Shown here: piece by piece, positions 1 through 8,537 of the stretch | Numbering within the stretch: the stretch's first letter is position 1 | Layout: each line of letters starts with the position of its first letter | Assembly (NCBI RefSeq): GCF_003732425.1 | Contig: NZ_MOBX01000014.1 | Coordinates: 548,816-612,815, forward strand | Direction: 5' to 3' | Length of the DNA: 64,000 bases | Source of the DNA: Pseudomonas fluorescens | GTDB lineage: Bacteria > Pseudomonadota > Gammaproteobacteria > Pseudomonadales > Pseudomonadaceae | Notes under the pieces: model-generated | Database searches by the model: none | What the model saw: only the letters and a program-made list of their open reading frames with translations | Told to the model about the DNA's origin: nothing | Position numbers and translations under genes: made by a program

Positions 1-1
1 G

Positions 2-352
2 GTGGCGCATCAGGCGGATCAACCGGTGACCCGTCAGGAAGTACCGGTGACCGACGAAATGAAAGCGCTGCAGAAAGCGGTCGGGGTGGCTATTGATCCG
101 ATGCTGGACAAGGCCGATCCCAAGCATCACCAGGCAATCAATGATGTGAAGGAAGCGCTGATTGCGCATCTCAAGGCTGTGGCGTCATCCGGTGTGCGAC
201 AGGTCACTAAATCGTTCCAGGAAAGCCTGCCGGCGCTGGTTGTGGCGTACCAGCAATTTGCCGACGCCACACGGGTGACTCAGGTGACTCAGAGCAACGC
301 GATGAACCATCCGGGCTTTTCACCCAACGATGTGAAAGTGTCCAGGGAGTGA
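2..352 (+). CDS. Phage DNA circularization-type tail protein, C-terminal part
   Basis: Only the last 116 codons or so are in the window; the frame is open to the left edge, so the GTG at position 2 is probably not the real start. The fragment is acidic, helical and without a recognisable motif. Its place directly before a gp44-type baseplate gene, 3 bases from that gene's ATG, fits the DNA-circularization (Mu gp43-type) family that precedes the baseplate hub in Mu-like and SfV-like tails. In a tailocin such a protein would act in tail or baseplate assembly rather than on DNA. The family name rests mainly on gene order. Confidence 0.65.
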   Translation: MAHQADQPVTRQEVPVTDEMKALQKAVGVAIDPMLDKADPKHHQAINDVKEALIAHLKAVASSGVRQVTKSFQESLPALVVAYQQFADATRVTQVTQSNAMNHPGFSPNDVKVSRE

Positions 353-355
353 GCC

Positions 356-1399
356 ATGAGCGAGATGGATAACCATGTCACGCTGACCGTCAACAACATG
401 GAATACGGCGGCTGGAAAAGCGTGGAAATCACCGCTGATCTGGAGCGCCAGTTCCGCACCTTCAAACTCGACATCACCTGGCAGTGGCCAGGGCAGACGG
501 TGGATCAGCGGATCAAACCGGGTGACCCCTGCGAAGTGAAAATCGGCCAGGACCTGGTGCTCACCGGCTATGTGTTCAAGGCCCCGATCAGCTATGACGG
601 ACGCCAGATCAGCCTGAGCATCGAGGGCAGTTCCAAGACTCAGGATCTGGTCGACTGCGCGGCCACCAACCGGCCGAATCAATGGCAAGAGCAACCGTTG
701 CTGAGCATCGTGCAGGCGCTGGCGATGGAGTATTCGCTGATGGTGGTCAATCAGATTCCCGAGACTGCGCGTCTCGCCAAGCACACCATCGTGCCGGGCG
801 AGACTGTGTTTCAGTCGATCGACCGTCTGCTCTCGCTGTTTCGGGTGTTTTCCACCGATGACGAGCAAGGCCGGCTGGTGCTGGCCAAGCCCGGCAGCGG
901 TGGTCGCGCCAGCGATGCGCTGGAGCTGGGCAAGAACATTTTGTCGGCCAGTGCGCCGATGGATCAAAGCCAGGTGTTCTCCGAATATCGGGTGATCGGC
1001 CAGCAGAAAGGCTCGGACAAGAAGAGCGGGGCGGCGGTCAGCGAGGTTGAATCCAGCGCGGCCGACCTGAGCTTCAAACGTCGACGCACCACGATCATCA
1101 ACGAGGGCACTGCGCTGACCTTTGAGTTGGCCCAGCAACGCGCCCAATGGGAGAGCGCCACGCGCATGGGCCGGGCGCAGTCCACCATTTATCAGGTGCA
1201 GGGCTGGCGTCAGTCCAACGGCGATTTGTGGCGCCACAACACGCTGGTCAAGGTCAAGGATCCGGTGCTCGGGTTTGATGGCGACATGCTGATTTCCAAA
1301 GTCACGTATTCGCTGTCGGCGCAAGGCTCGGTGACCACGCTGCAAGTGGCGCCGCCGCATACCTTCGATCCTGATCCAACGCCCCCGAAAAAAACCTGA
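356..1399 (+). CDS. Baseplate hub protein, Mu gp44 (gpP) type
   Basis: 347 residues, about the usual size for Mu gp44-type hub proteins. The N-terminal half is beta-rich, with the pattern LTVNNMEYGGWKSVEI followed by GDPCEVKIGQDLVLTGYV, typical of phage baseplate hub folds related to T4 gp27 and VgrG. The hub sits at the centre of the contractile tail baseplate and carries the spike made by the next gene. The start ATG is 3 bases after the previous stop, consistent with translational coupling. A chromosomal REP palindrome pair, not phage sequence, fills the gap to the next gene. Confidence 0.85.
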   Translation: MSEMDNHVTLTVNNMEYGGWKSVEITADLERQFRTFKLDITWQWPGQTVDQRIKPGDPCEVKIGQDLVLTGYVFKAPISYDGRQISLSIEGSSKTQDLVDCAATNRPNQWQEQPLLSIVQALAMEYSLMVVNQIPETARLAKHTIVPGETVFQSIDRLLSLFRVFSTDDEQGRLVLAKPGSGGRASDALELGKNILSASAPMDQSQVFSEYRVIGQQKGSDKKSGAAVSEVESSAADLSFKRRRTTIINEGTALTFELAQQRAQWESATRMGRAQSTIYQVQGWRQSNGDLWRHNTLVKVKDPVLGFDGDMLISKVTYSLSAQGSVTTLQVAPPHTFDPDPTPPKKT

Positions 1400-1415
1400 G
1401 CCTGACTCCGAATCC

Positions 1416-1504
1416 TGTGGGAGCGAGCCTGCTCGCGAAAGCGTCGCCAGCCTCAACATCACAGTGCCTGACCCACCGCCTTCGCGAGCAGGCTCGCTCC
1501 CACA
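1416..1504. repeat. REP palindrome pair inside the tailocin cluster
   Basis: Two inverted copies of the GAGCGAGCCTGCTCGCGAA palindrome unit face each other across about 40 bases. The same unit recurs between core genes at 22336, 25358, 32280, 38404 and 61350. Its presence between two baseplate genes shows that a host repeat has entered the tail operon. Confidence 0.9.
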
Positions 1505-1541
1505 CTGACCCCATTCGGGCCACTTTTTTGAAGGACAATTC

Positions 1542-2051
1542 ATGAGCCTACTGACACGCCTGCTGGCGCGCGGCACTGTCGTGCTCGCCAATTCGGCATC
1601 CAAGCTGCAATCGCTGCAAATGCGCCTCACCGCCGGCGAAGTGAACGACGACCTCGAACACTTCGAACCCTATGGTTTCACCAGCCACCCGCTGGCCGGC
1701 GCCGAAGGTGTCGTCACCTTTCTCGGCGGCGACCGCTCCCACGCCATCGCGCTCGTCATCGCCGACCGCCGTTATCGCCTGCAATCACTGGCGTCGGGCG
1801 AGGTGGCGATCTACACCGACGAGGGCGACAAGATTCATTTCAAGCGCGGGCGGATCATCGACATCGAGACCGCCACGCTGAACATCCGCGCCAGCAGCGC
1901 GGTGAACTTCGATACGCCGGTGATCAACCAGACCGGCAAGATCGTTTCCACTGGTGATCAACTCGCCGCTGGCATCAGCCAGATCAACCACGTGCATGTC
2001 GGCGTACAGGCCGGTAGTGGCCAGACCGGTGCGCCGGCAGGAGGCAAGTGA
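1542..2051 (+). CDS. Baseplate assembly protein V, spike (Mu gp45 type)
   Basis: 169 residues. The N-terminal half resembles the OB-fold of gpV/gp45 spikes. The C-terminus carries HVHVGVQAGSGQTGAP, the H-x-H motif with a Gly-rich turn that in P2 gpV and relatives binds a metal ion at the spike tip. The trimer pierces the target outer membrane when the sheath contracts. An AAGGACAA ribosome site lies 8 bases upstream of the ATG. The stop overlaps the next gene's start. Confidence 0.87.
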   Translation: MSLLTRLLARGTVVLANSASKLQSLQMRLTAGEVNDDLEHFEPYGFTSHPLAGAEGVVTFLGGDRSHAIALVIADRRYRLQSLASGEVAIYTDEGDKIHFKRGRIIDIETATLNIRASSAVNFDTPVINQTGKIVSTGDQLAAGISQINHVHVGVQAGSGQTGAPAGGK

Positions 2052-2449
2052 TGCTGATCAGCCCGAACCTCCATGCCGCGCTGACCCGCGCCGTACTCAT
2101 CAGCCTGTTCACCTGGCGCCGCGCCGCCGATGACGACGCCCTCGACGACGAAGAACGTTTCGGCTGGTGGGGCGACAGCTTTCCCACCGTTGCCGACGAC
2201 CGCATCGGCTCGCGGCTGTGGCTGTTGCGCCGGGTCAAGCTAACTCGACAAACGCAGATGGACGCCGAGTTCTATGCCCGCGAAGCCTTGCAATGGCTGA
2301 TCGACGACGGCCACTGCAGCGCCATTGACATCATCAGCGAACGCCTCGACGCCCAGCGCCTGAACCTGCGCACGGTCCTGACCCTGGCCGACGGCGAACG
2401 TCTGGACATCAACCCCGATAACAGTTGGCAGGTGATCTATGCCGTTTGA
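2051..2449 (+). CDS. Phage GP46-family baseplate protein
   Basis: 132 residues from the ATG at 2051, which overlaps the previous stop as TGATG; a GTG one codon earlier is possible but less likely. The sequence has the GP46 pattern: RRAADDDALDDEERFGWWGDSF, then a segment on secondary structure RVKLTRQTQMDAEFYAREALQWLIDDG. This Mu gp46-like subunit is a baseplate wedge component, similar in role to T4 gp25. It overlaps the next gene by 11 bases, as is usual in Mu-like tail operons. Confidence 0.85.
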   Translation: MLISPNLHAALTRAVLISLFTWRRAADDDALDDEERFGWWGDSFPTVADDRIGSRLWLLRRVKLTRQTQMDAEFYAREALQWLIDDGHCSAIDIISERLDAQRLNLRTVLTLADGERLDINPDNSWQVIYAV

Positions 2450-3485
2450 AACCCCTTCGCTGCCGGTGCTGATCAAGCGCACCCAAAGCGACCTGGCCGG
2501 CGATTCGCTGCGCCAGTCCGATGCGCAAGTGCTGGCCCGTACCCTCGGTGGCGCGGCTTATGGTCTGTACGGTTATCTCGACTGGATTGCCGAGCAGATC
2601 CTGCCCGACAAGGCTGATGAGTCGACCCTGGAGCGCATCGCCGCACTGCGTTTGAACCAACCGCGCAAACCCGCGCAAGTCGCCACCGGCAGCGTCAGTT
2701 TTACCGCCACTGCCGGTGCCGTGCTGGATGTCGATACGCTGCTGCAAGCGAGCGATGGCCGCACCTACAAAGTCACCACCGCACGCACCACCGTTAATGG
2801 CAGCAACATCACAACCATCGCGGCGCTGGATGCCGGCAGCCTCGGTAATGCCGACGCCGGTCTGGCACTGAACCCGGTGCAGCCGATTACCGGCGTCGTC
2901 GGCAACAGTTTTATCGTGCTGGCACCGGGGCTCAGCGGCGGTGTGGCACGGGAAAGTCTGGAGTCGCTGCGCTCGCGGGTGATTCGTTCCTACCGCGTCA
3001 TTCCCCATGGCGGCTCGGCCAGTGACTACGAGACGTGGGCGCTGGAAGTGCCGGGCGTGACCCGCGCCTGGTGTCGTGGTGGCTTGCTCGGCCCGGGCAC
3101 GGTGACAGTGTTCATCATGCGTGATGAAGACCCGCAACCGGTGCCCAACGATGAGCAATTGGCGGAGGTTCAGGACTACATCGAACCGCTGCGTCCGGTG
3201 ACCGCGGAAGTGCACGTGCAGCGACCGATTCAGGTGCCGGTGGTGTATCGCTTCAAGAGCGTCAATCCGGACACCACCGCCGTGCGCGCCGCCGTTGAAG
3301 CGCAGTTGCGCGACCTGCACAACCGCGAGGCCGATCTGGGTGTGCCGTTGCTGATCAGCCATATCCGCGAAGCCATCAGCAGCGCCGGTGGTGAGTACGA
3401 TCACACGCTCACTGCGCCGGCCGCTGACGTGCCTGCCGGGCAAAGCGAACTGCTCACCTTCGGAGGCTGCGTATGGGGGGCATAA
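2439..3485 (+). CDS. Baseplate J-like protein (Mu gp47 type)
   Basis: 348 residues, matching the baseplate J/gp47 family length. Recognisable features are the N-terminal TLERIAALRLNQPRKPAQVATG segment, followed by a beta-rich ring domain (ATGSVSFTATAGAVLDVDTLL) and the conserved RESLESLRSRVIRSYR helix near residue 170, then the SASDYETWALEVPGVTRAW signature. It forms the baseplate wedge arms that hold fibres. The gene overlaps both neighbours (11 bases before, 13 after), so the operon is translated in a coupled way. Confidence 0.9.
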   Translation: MPFETPSLPVLIKRTQSDLAGDSLRQSDAQVLARTLGGAAYGLYGYLDWIAEQILPDKADESTLERIAALRLNQPRKPAQVATGSVSFTATAGAVLDVDTLLQASDGRTYKVTTARTTVNGSNITTIAALDAGSLGNADAGLALNPVQPITGVVGNSFIVLAPGLSGGVARESLESLRSRVIRSYRVIPHGGSASDYETWALEVPGVTRAWCRGGLLGPGTVTVFIMRDEDPQPVPNDEQLAEVQDYIEPLRPVTAEVHVQRPIQVPVVYRFKSVNPDTTAVRAAVEAQLRDLHNREADLGVPLLISHIREAISSAGGEYDHTLTAPAADVPAGQSELLTFGGCVWGA

Positions 3486-4072
3486 GAACCGCCGCGCAAT
3501 ATCAGGCGCAACTGCGCGCCTTGCTGCCCAGTGGCCCGGCGTGGGATCCGGAGCGCGTGCCGGAACTGGAAGAAGTGCTGCAAGGCGTCGCCGTCGAACT
3601 GGCCCGCCTTGACGCCCGCGCCGCCGACCTGCTCAACGAGATGGACCCGGCCGGCGTCAGCGAACTGGTGCCGGATTGGGAGCGGGTGATGAACCTGCCC
3701 GACCCCTGCCTCGGCGCCACGCCACTGTTCGACGACCGCCGCCTCGCCGTGCGCCGCCGCTTGCTCGCGGTCGGCAGCCAGGCCGTCGGTTACTACCTCG
3801 ACATCGCCAAAAGCCAGGGCTACCCCAACGCCACCATCACCGAACTCGAAGCCCCACGCATGGGCCGCTCGCGTTTCGGCTCGGCGCATTGGGGCACTTG
3901 GGAAGCGCAGTTCATGTGGACGCTCAACACCGGCGGACGCCTGCTGCTTGGCCGGCGTTACGGCGCGAGTTACTGGGGCGAGCGTTTCGGCGTCAACCCG
4001 GGTTCGGCGCTGGAATGCCTGATCCACCGCAGTGCGCCGGCACATACCAAGGTGCACATCAATTATGACTAG
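3473..4072 (+). CDS. YmfQ/DUF2313-family tail protein (Mu gp48 type)
   Basis: 199 residues. The N-terminus has the family pattern QYQAQLRALLPSGPAW followed by EVLQGVAVELARLDARAADLL, and the middle holds a helical segment after DWERVMNLPDP. Members sit between the baseplate J protein and the tail fibres in Mu-like and lambdoid Mu-tail phages and connect fibres to the baseplate. The next gene, the first fibre, starts 13 bases downstream after a GGGAGGAA ribosome site. Confidence 0.87.
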   Translation: MGGIRTAAQYQAQLRALLPSGPAWDPERVPELEEVLQGVAVELARLDARAADLLNEMDPAGVSELVPDWERVMNLPDPCLGATPLFDDRRLAVRRRLLAVGSQAVGYYLDIAKSQGYPNATITELEAPRMGRSRFGSAHWGTWEAQFMWTLNTGGRLLLGRRYGASYWGERFGVNPGSALECLIHRSAPAHTKVHINYD

Positions 4073-4085
4073 GGAGGAATGAGCC

Positions 4086-5237
4086 ATGGACTATCCGAAC
4101 AGTGTGCCCAGCGCCGGCTTGGTGAATGGGAAGTTTGTCGATGAAAACCCGATGACCGGGACGCCGGGATCTTTGATTCCGGCAGATTGGGGGAATGGGG
4201 TTACGCAGGAAATTCTCAATGTGATCAAGGCCGGGGATCTGACCCCGGACGAGAAGAAATACGATCAGTTGTTGCAAGCGATTCAGAGCGTTTCGGCCAA
4301 GGGCTGGAATTTGGATTCGGCGTTGCCGATTGGCGCCTTGCCAACCGCTACCGTTGCTACGGCAGACGGGCGATTGCCAATCACGCCGACCGCGTTTGCT
4401 ACCAGTGGCGGGCGGTTATCGATTCTGCCTGGTGTACTGATCAGCCTGGGCCAGGAAGTACTGGCAGGTCAGTTGGGTCGTCCGCGCACGTTTACGACAC
4501 AAGCCTGGAGCAGTGCCGATCTTTTGCCCAACTCTGGTTACTTTCTGCGTGCGCAAGTGGTTGCCGGCGTGCTGACCTTCTACACGCAGCGCGGCACGAT
4601 CTATGACGCCACGCCCGAAGGCTTGAAGGGCACGATCAATGGTGCGGCGGGAGGCGGTTTCCAATCGACGACGCTGGATCTTTGTCTGGCATGGGTGGTG
4701 ACAGCCGGTCCCGGGACGGTGCCGATTGTCCGGCCGATTTATAACCGCAGCCGTTTGTCGTGGACGCAGACAGTTAACGGCAATGGTGTGGTTTACCTTC
4801 CACTCGATCCACATGCGCGGGCAGCGCGGCTGGTGGTGGGCAATCCGACGCCGCATCCGACGGCTATCAGTTCTGTCGGGTTTGCACCCGCAGGGTGGCT
4901 CGGCGGCAATTACTGTTTCTTGAACCCGACGATTGGAACCTCCAATAATTGGGACGGTTGGGCAACTGCAAATGCACCTGTATTGATTTTCTCCAGCAAC
5001 GTCGTGAGTGACACGACCGTCTCGACCCTCACTGCCAGCTTTGACCATGCTGAATTGCGCTCGCTTTGGCAGAGCTACCAGACAGAACACACGTGGGGCG
5101 CCAGCAACGCCGCAAGCGATGAACTGCTGTTCAGCATGGGGCTCAAGAGTCACGGTTTGTCTGACTATGCATCGGGTATCGCTGTCAATTTCACCGCAGC
5201 GGTCAACATCAGTTTTTCCTGGGAGTTGATCCGATGA
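4086..5237 (+). CDS. Tail fibre protein 1
   Basis: 383 residues. Residues 1-60 are the attachment domain shared by all five fibres here (DYPNSVPSAGLVNGKFVDEN, GTPGSLIPADWGN, VTQEILNVIKAG). The rest is unrelated to the other four: a beta-rich shaft and a tip rich in Asn, Ser and Trp that should bind the target cell surface. It is the only fibre whose first gap contains no terminator upstream, so it is the fibre most directly co-transcribed with the baseplate genes. Its stop overlaps the start of its partner gene by 4 bases. Receptor specificity cannot be read from the sequence. Confidence 0.87.
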   Translation: MDYPNSVPSAGLVNGKFVDENPMTGTPGSLIPADWGNGVTQEILNVIKAGDLTPDEKKYDQLLQAIQSVSAKGWNLDSALPIGALPTATVATADGRLPITPTAFATSGGRLSILPGVLISLGQEVLAGQLGRPRTFTTQAWSSADLLPNSGYFLRAQVVAGVLTFYTQRGTIYDATPEGLKGTINGAAGGGFQSTTLDLCLAWVVTAGPGTVPIVRPIYNRSRLSWTQTVNGNGVVYLPLDPHARAARLVVGNPTPHPTAISSVGFAPAGWLGGNYCFLNPTIGTSNNWDGWATANAPVLIFSSNVVSDTTVSTLTASFDHAELRSLWQSYQTEHTWGASNAASDELLFSMGLKSHGLSDYASGIAVNFTAAVNISFSWELIR

Positions 5238-5749
5238 TCATCATTCAAGAACTGCATCAGTTCGAGGACGGTCTACGTCCGGCACAACCTTCTGTTGCTC
5301 ATGATTGGGATGGCGAAAAGTGGCAGATGAATCCCGCCAGAGCCGCCGAGCTAGAACAGCAGGAAGCCGAGCAGCTGTGCAGCAAAGTCGATGCCGCCGC
5401 TGACAATGCTCGTACCGCACTGGCCGGCGACCCGCTTAAAGCCATGGAATACGCCCAGGCAGCGGCCGACGCGCAGGCCTATCAGGACGCCGGTTACCCG
5501 AAAAAGGAAGTGCCGCTGTCGGTCGCTGCCTGGGTGGTCAAAGGTCGCACCGCCAAACTGGCCGCCGAGCAGATTCTGAGCAAGGCCGATCAACTGACCG
5601 ACCATCTGTTGGCGCTGCGTACGCTGCGCTTGAAGGCCAAAGCGCAGATTCGCGCGCAGGCTGCCAAAGGCAACATGGATCTGGCGCGCAGCGCTGGTGA
5701 CGAAGCTTTGGTCGCCATTCGCGAACTGGTCAACGGTCCATCCAGCTAA
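5234..5749 (+). CDS. Tail fibre assembly-type protein 1
   Basis: 171 residues, starting within the fibre 1 stop (ATGA overlap). It opens with a short beta segment (IIIQELHQFEDGLRPAQPS, HDWDGEKW), followed by an Ala/Glu-rich helical region. The long helices and the position fit a small tail-fibre accessory or chaperone. It differs from the partner proteins of fibres 2 to 5 in sequence, so each fibre may use its own partner. An intrinsic terminator follows 27 bases after the stop. Confidence 0.6.
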   Translation: MIIIQELHQFEDGLRPAQPSVAHDWDGEKWQMNPARAAELEQQEAEQLCSKVDAAADNARTALAGDPLKAMEYAQAAADAQAYQDAGYPKKEVPLSVAAWVVKGRTAKLAAEQILSKADQLTDHLLALRTLRLKAKAQIRAQAAKGNMDLARSAGDEALVAIRELVNGPSS

Positions 5750-5776
5750 ATCAAAAACCTCAGTTCTGCGTCACCC

Positions 5777-5806
5777 AAGCCCACTTCGATGTGGGCTTTT
5801 TATTTT
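5777..5806 (+). terminator. Intrinsic terminator inside the fibre array
   Basis: AAGCCCAC pairs with GTGGGCTT across a 6-base loop and is followed by TTTATTTT. It separates fibre module 1 from modules 2 to 5. Confidence 0.85.
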
Positions 5807-5887
5807 CTGAAAACAGACCGTGAACAGGCACGCAGAAAGCGCTGTGCCGATGCCGGTCATTTGTCATTTCAAAGGAACGAACATCCT

Positions 5888-6967
5888 ATGGATTATCCAA
5901 AAAGCGTCCCCAGCGTCGGCTTGGTTGATGGCCGCTTCGTCGATGAAAACCCGGTGGCGGGAACGCCGGGATCGTTGATTCCAGCGGTGTGGGGCAACAG
6001 TGTGACTCAGGAGATTCTGAGTGTGATTACAGGGGGTGGGTTGGTGGCCTCAGAGGCGGATACTAGCCAATTATTCAAGGCGATTCAGTTGATCGTCGGC
6101 AACGCCAGCCCAATGCGTTCTGTGATTACTCGGGTTGGAGGGTCCAGGTCATTGACCACCGATGAGTTGGGCTTGGTTCTGATCGATGCCGGGGCCAGCA
6201 CACTGACCGTCAGTCTGCCTCCAGCCAATACCAGTTTGGGGGTGCGTGACGTCATTGTGCGGCGCGTCGATAACAGCGGTAACCGCTTGATCGTGAGAAG
6301 TGCAAGCGGCGATGCGATCAAGTTTCACACCCACCTGAATGCTTCGGGTTATCCGTTTCTCGTATTGATGGGAGCCGGTGACTGGTGGCATTTGCGCAGT
6401 GATACAGCGGGCAATTGGTGGCCGGTCGGTCGTCTGGACGGTTCGTCACTCGGGTACGTAGCCTTCGAGACCACTCTGGCTGTGCTGCCCGGGGGCTATG
6501 CGGCATTGAATGGTTCCGTACTGAATCGCTCGGAATGGCCGTGGCTCTGGGAACACGCGCAGCAGTCGGGCATGTTGCGTTCCGAGGCGGATCGTGGCGG
6601 TGCGTGGACTTCTGGAGACGGCGCCACGACTTTTCGCCTGCCAGAAGCCCGTGGTGAATTCTTGCGTGTCCTGGCCGAAGGCGGTTTGGTCGATACCGGT
6701 CGTGCGGCGGGATCTTGGCAAAAAGGTTCGTTGGTTCAGGGGGACAACGGCGTCGCCGACAATATTTTGTTTGCGACAAACATCATTTCCCAGAAGGCCC
6801 AGTTGGGTTTCGATATGGGCAACTACGCCGATTACGCCGGCGCCACCGTCAAATACATCACACCTGCTGCGCCGATTACGCCAATTGCCGATTCAGAACT
6901 GCTGAACCACGGCGGTATCACGCGTCCTCGAAATATTGCTTATCCGGGTCGAATCAAACTTATCTGA
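5888..6967 (+). CDS. Tail fibre protein 2, with collar-type domain
   Basis: 359 residues from the ATG at 5888, chosen because the AAAGGAAC ribosome site precedes it and because MDYPKSVPSVGLV matches the other fibres; the frame is open further upstream but without homology. Residues 1-60 are the shared attachment domain. The C-terminal half contains a tail-collar motif: ALNGSVLNRSEWPWLWEHA and then DGATTFRLPEARGEFLRVL, as in the phage tail-collar family. Its partner gene starts 7 bases after the stop. Confidence 0.88.
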   Translation: MDYPKSVPSVGLVDGRFVDENPVAGTPGSLIPAVWGNSVTQEILSVITGGGLVASEADTSQLFKAIQLIVGNASPMRSVITRVGGSRSLTTDELGLVLIDAGASTLTVSLPPANTSLGVRDVIVRRVDNSGNRLIVRSASGDAIKFHTHLNASGYPFLVLMGAGDWWHLRSDTAGNWWPVGRLDGSSLGYVAFETTLAVLPGGYAALNGSVLNRSEWPWLWEHAQQSGMLRSEADRGGAWTSGDGATTFRLPEARGEFLRVLAEGGLVDTGRAAGSWQKGSLVQGDNGVADNILFATNIISQKAQLGFDMGNYADYAGATVKYITPAAPITPIADSELLNHGGITRPRNIAYPGRIKLI

Positions 6968-6974
6968 GGTGCCC

Positions 6975-7541
6975 ATGTTTAATTATCTGATTGATCATCT
7001 GGGCTGTTTGACCGGCCCTGTCGAGTTTGATGTCACCCCCGGTCTTGGTGTTCAACTGCCGAGTAATGCCGTTCAACTTTCATTCGAGCTGCCGTCGCCC
7101 GAAAGCGGGCGAGTGTGGACACTGGTTAACAATGTTCCTCGAGAGCTGACAGACCGGCGCGGTGTGGTTTACCGCAAACACGATGGAGTCAGGCAAATAT
7201 GGACCGAACTGGGTGAGTTGTCTGACACCCATACAACAGAGCCATGGCCAGGGGAGTTCCATATCTGGCGCGACAACTCCTGGGTACTCGATGAGCAGGC
7301 TCGCCTGGCGAGCGTAAGGCAGCAATGCCTCGATCAGCGCGACGCGTTGCTTCGCGATGCCGTGCTGAGAATCGCCCCCCTGCAATACGCCGAAGACATC
7401 GGCGATGCCAGCCATGACGAACAACTGCTGCTGATCGAGTGGAAGCTCTACAGCGTAGAGCTGAACCGCATTGAAAAGCAAAGCGGTTTTCCCGAGAACA
7501 TCTCTTGGCCGGTGGCGCCTGGCGCCGCTGTCGCTGACTGA
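6975..7541 (+). CDS. Tail fibre assembly protein 2
   Basis: 188 residues. The first half is beta-rich (FNYLIDHLGCLTGPVEFDV); the second half is a helical domain (ARLASVRQQCLDQRDALLRDA, then LLIEWKLYSVELNRIEKQSGFP) that resembles the C-terminal domain of phage tail-fibre assembly proteins. The ATG at 6975 follows AGGTGCCC; the reading frame is open to 6936 but that stretch overlaps the fibre 2 end. It probably helps fold or trimerise fibre 2, with which it is translationally close. Confidence 0.75.
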   Translation: MFNYLIDHLGCLTGPVEFDVTPGLGVQLPSNAVQLSFELPSPESGRVWTLVNNVPRELTDRRGVVYRKHDGVRQIWTELGELSDTHTTEPWPGEFHIWRDNSWVLDEQARLASVRQQCLDQRDALLRDAVLRIAPLQYAEDIGDASHDEQLLLIEWKLYSVELNRIEKQSGFPENISWPVAPGAAVAD

Positions 7542-7562
7542 TCCCGCACAAGGAGTCGTGTA

Positions 7563-8537
7563 ATGGATTATCCGAAAAGTATCCCCGGTGTGGGACTGGT
7601 CAATGGTGGCTTCATCGATGAAAACCCCGTCGCCGGAACACCGGGTTCACTGATCCCCGCCGCGTGGGGCAACAGCGTCACGCAAGAAATTCTCAATGCG
7701 ATCAAGGCTGCCGGATTGACCCCGGATGAAGCCAGAACCGATCAACTGGCCACGGCCATTGGCGCTCTCGTTGATTTCACCAAACTGAAAAATACCCCAA
7801 CCACGTTGGCTGGTTATGGCATCACCGATGCGGTGGGGCGGCTGCTGGCGGTCCGGCAGATCGAGACGGTCGGGATCACGGTTTACAAACCCAACCCAAG
7901 AGCCAGGCGCATTCGTGTGCGTCTGGTTGGAGCCGGCGGCTCGGGGGGCGGCTGTGCACCGGTGACAGCGGGTTATCACAGCATCGGCGGTGGCGGTGGT
8001 GGTGGTGGTGGTGGTGGTGGTGGTGGTGGTGGTGGTGGTGGTGGTGGTGGTGGCGCCTATGGCGAGAGTTTGTATGACGTGAGCGCGGAAATGATGTCCG
8101 GCGTGCCGGTTTCACTGGGAGCGGGTGGCGCTTCACGTAACGCGATGGGGCAGGCCGGTGGTGGTGCTTCTTTTGGCAGCTATATGAGCGCGGCGGGAGG
8201 CATGGGCGGGCAAATCCTGACCTTCCCCGTGACAGCCACGGCAGTCGGCTTCGTCCAGGGTGGCGCCGGAGGGCAAGCCGTCACGGGTGGCAACCTGGCT
8301 AACGCACGTGGAATTGGCGGTGGTTATGCCATGTACAACGCCAACTGGGGCGTACTGGCAGGAGGTGGTGGGGCGAGTCCATTTGATGGCGGCGGCCCGT
8401 TGATGGGCCTCAGTGGTCCCGGTACCTCAGGGAGTCGAGGCTCGGGTGGCAGTGGTTCTTGTTCAACCAGTGCGTCCGCCTCTGTCCTTAGCGGTGTCGG
8501 CGGTAACGCCTTCTGTGAAATCTGGGAGTACGAGTAA
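7563..8537 (+). CDS. Tail fibre protein 3, glycine-rich tip
   Basis: 324 residues. The N-terminal 60 residues are the shared attachment domain. From about residue 118 the protein is dominated by glycine blocks, including a run of 23 consecutive Gly at residues 142-164 encoded almost entirely by GGT. Later blocks such as GGGASFGSYMSAAGGMGGQ resemble the poly-glycine sandwich tips of T-even-type adhesins. This suggests the tip binds a receptor through variable loops between glycine helices; that is inference. The stop overlaps the next start (TAATG), an arrangement that couples the pair. Confidence 0.87.
   Translation: MDYPKSIPGVGLVNGGFIDENPVAGTPGSLIPAAWGNSVTQEILNAIKAAGLTPDEARTDQLATAIGALVDFTKLKNTPTTLAGYGITDAVGRLLAVRQIETVGITVYKPNPRARRIRVRLVGAGGSGGGCAPVTAGYHSIGGGGGGGGGGGGGGGGGGGGGGGAYGESLYDVSAEMMSGVPVSLGAGGASRNAMGQAGGGASFGSYMSAAGGMGGQILTFPVTATAVGFVQGGAGGQAVTGGNLANARGIGGGYAMYNANWGVLAGGGGASPFDGGGPLMGLSGPGTSGSRGSGGSGSCSTSASASVLSGVGGNAFCEIWEYE
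7995..8051 (+). repeat. (GGT)19 trinucleotide tract in fibre 3
   Basis: Nineteen uninterrupted GGT codons, flanked by GGC, code for glycine. Slippage would change the length of the glycine run in steps of one residue without breaking the frame. Confidence 0.97.

Noticed and set aside
320..1630. Long open frame on the minus strand across the gp44-type gene
   Set aside because: It is antisense to a well-supported baseplate gene, crosses a REP pair and has the Arg/His/Gln-rich composition of a shadow frame in high-GC DNA.
7876..8136. Minus-strand frame with a long histidine run
   Set aside because: The run only reflects the opposite strand of the GGT tract of fibre 3; no ribosome site or homology.
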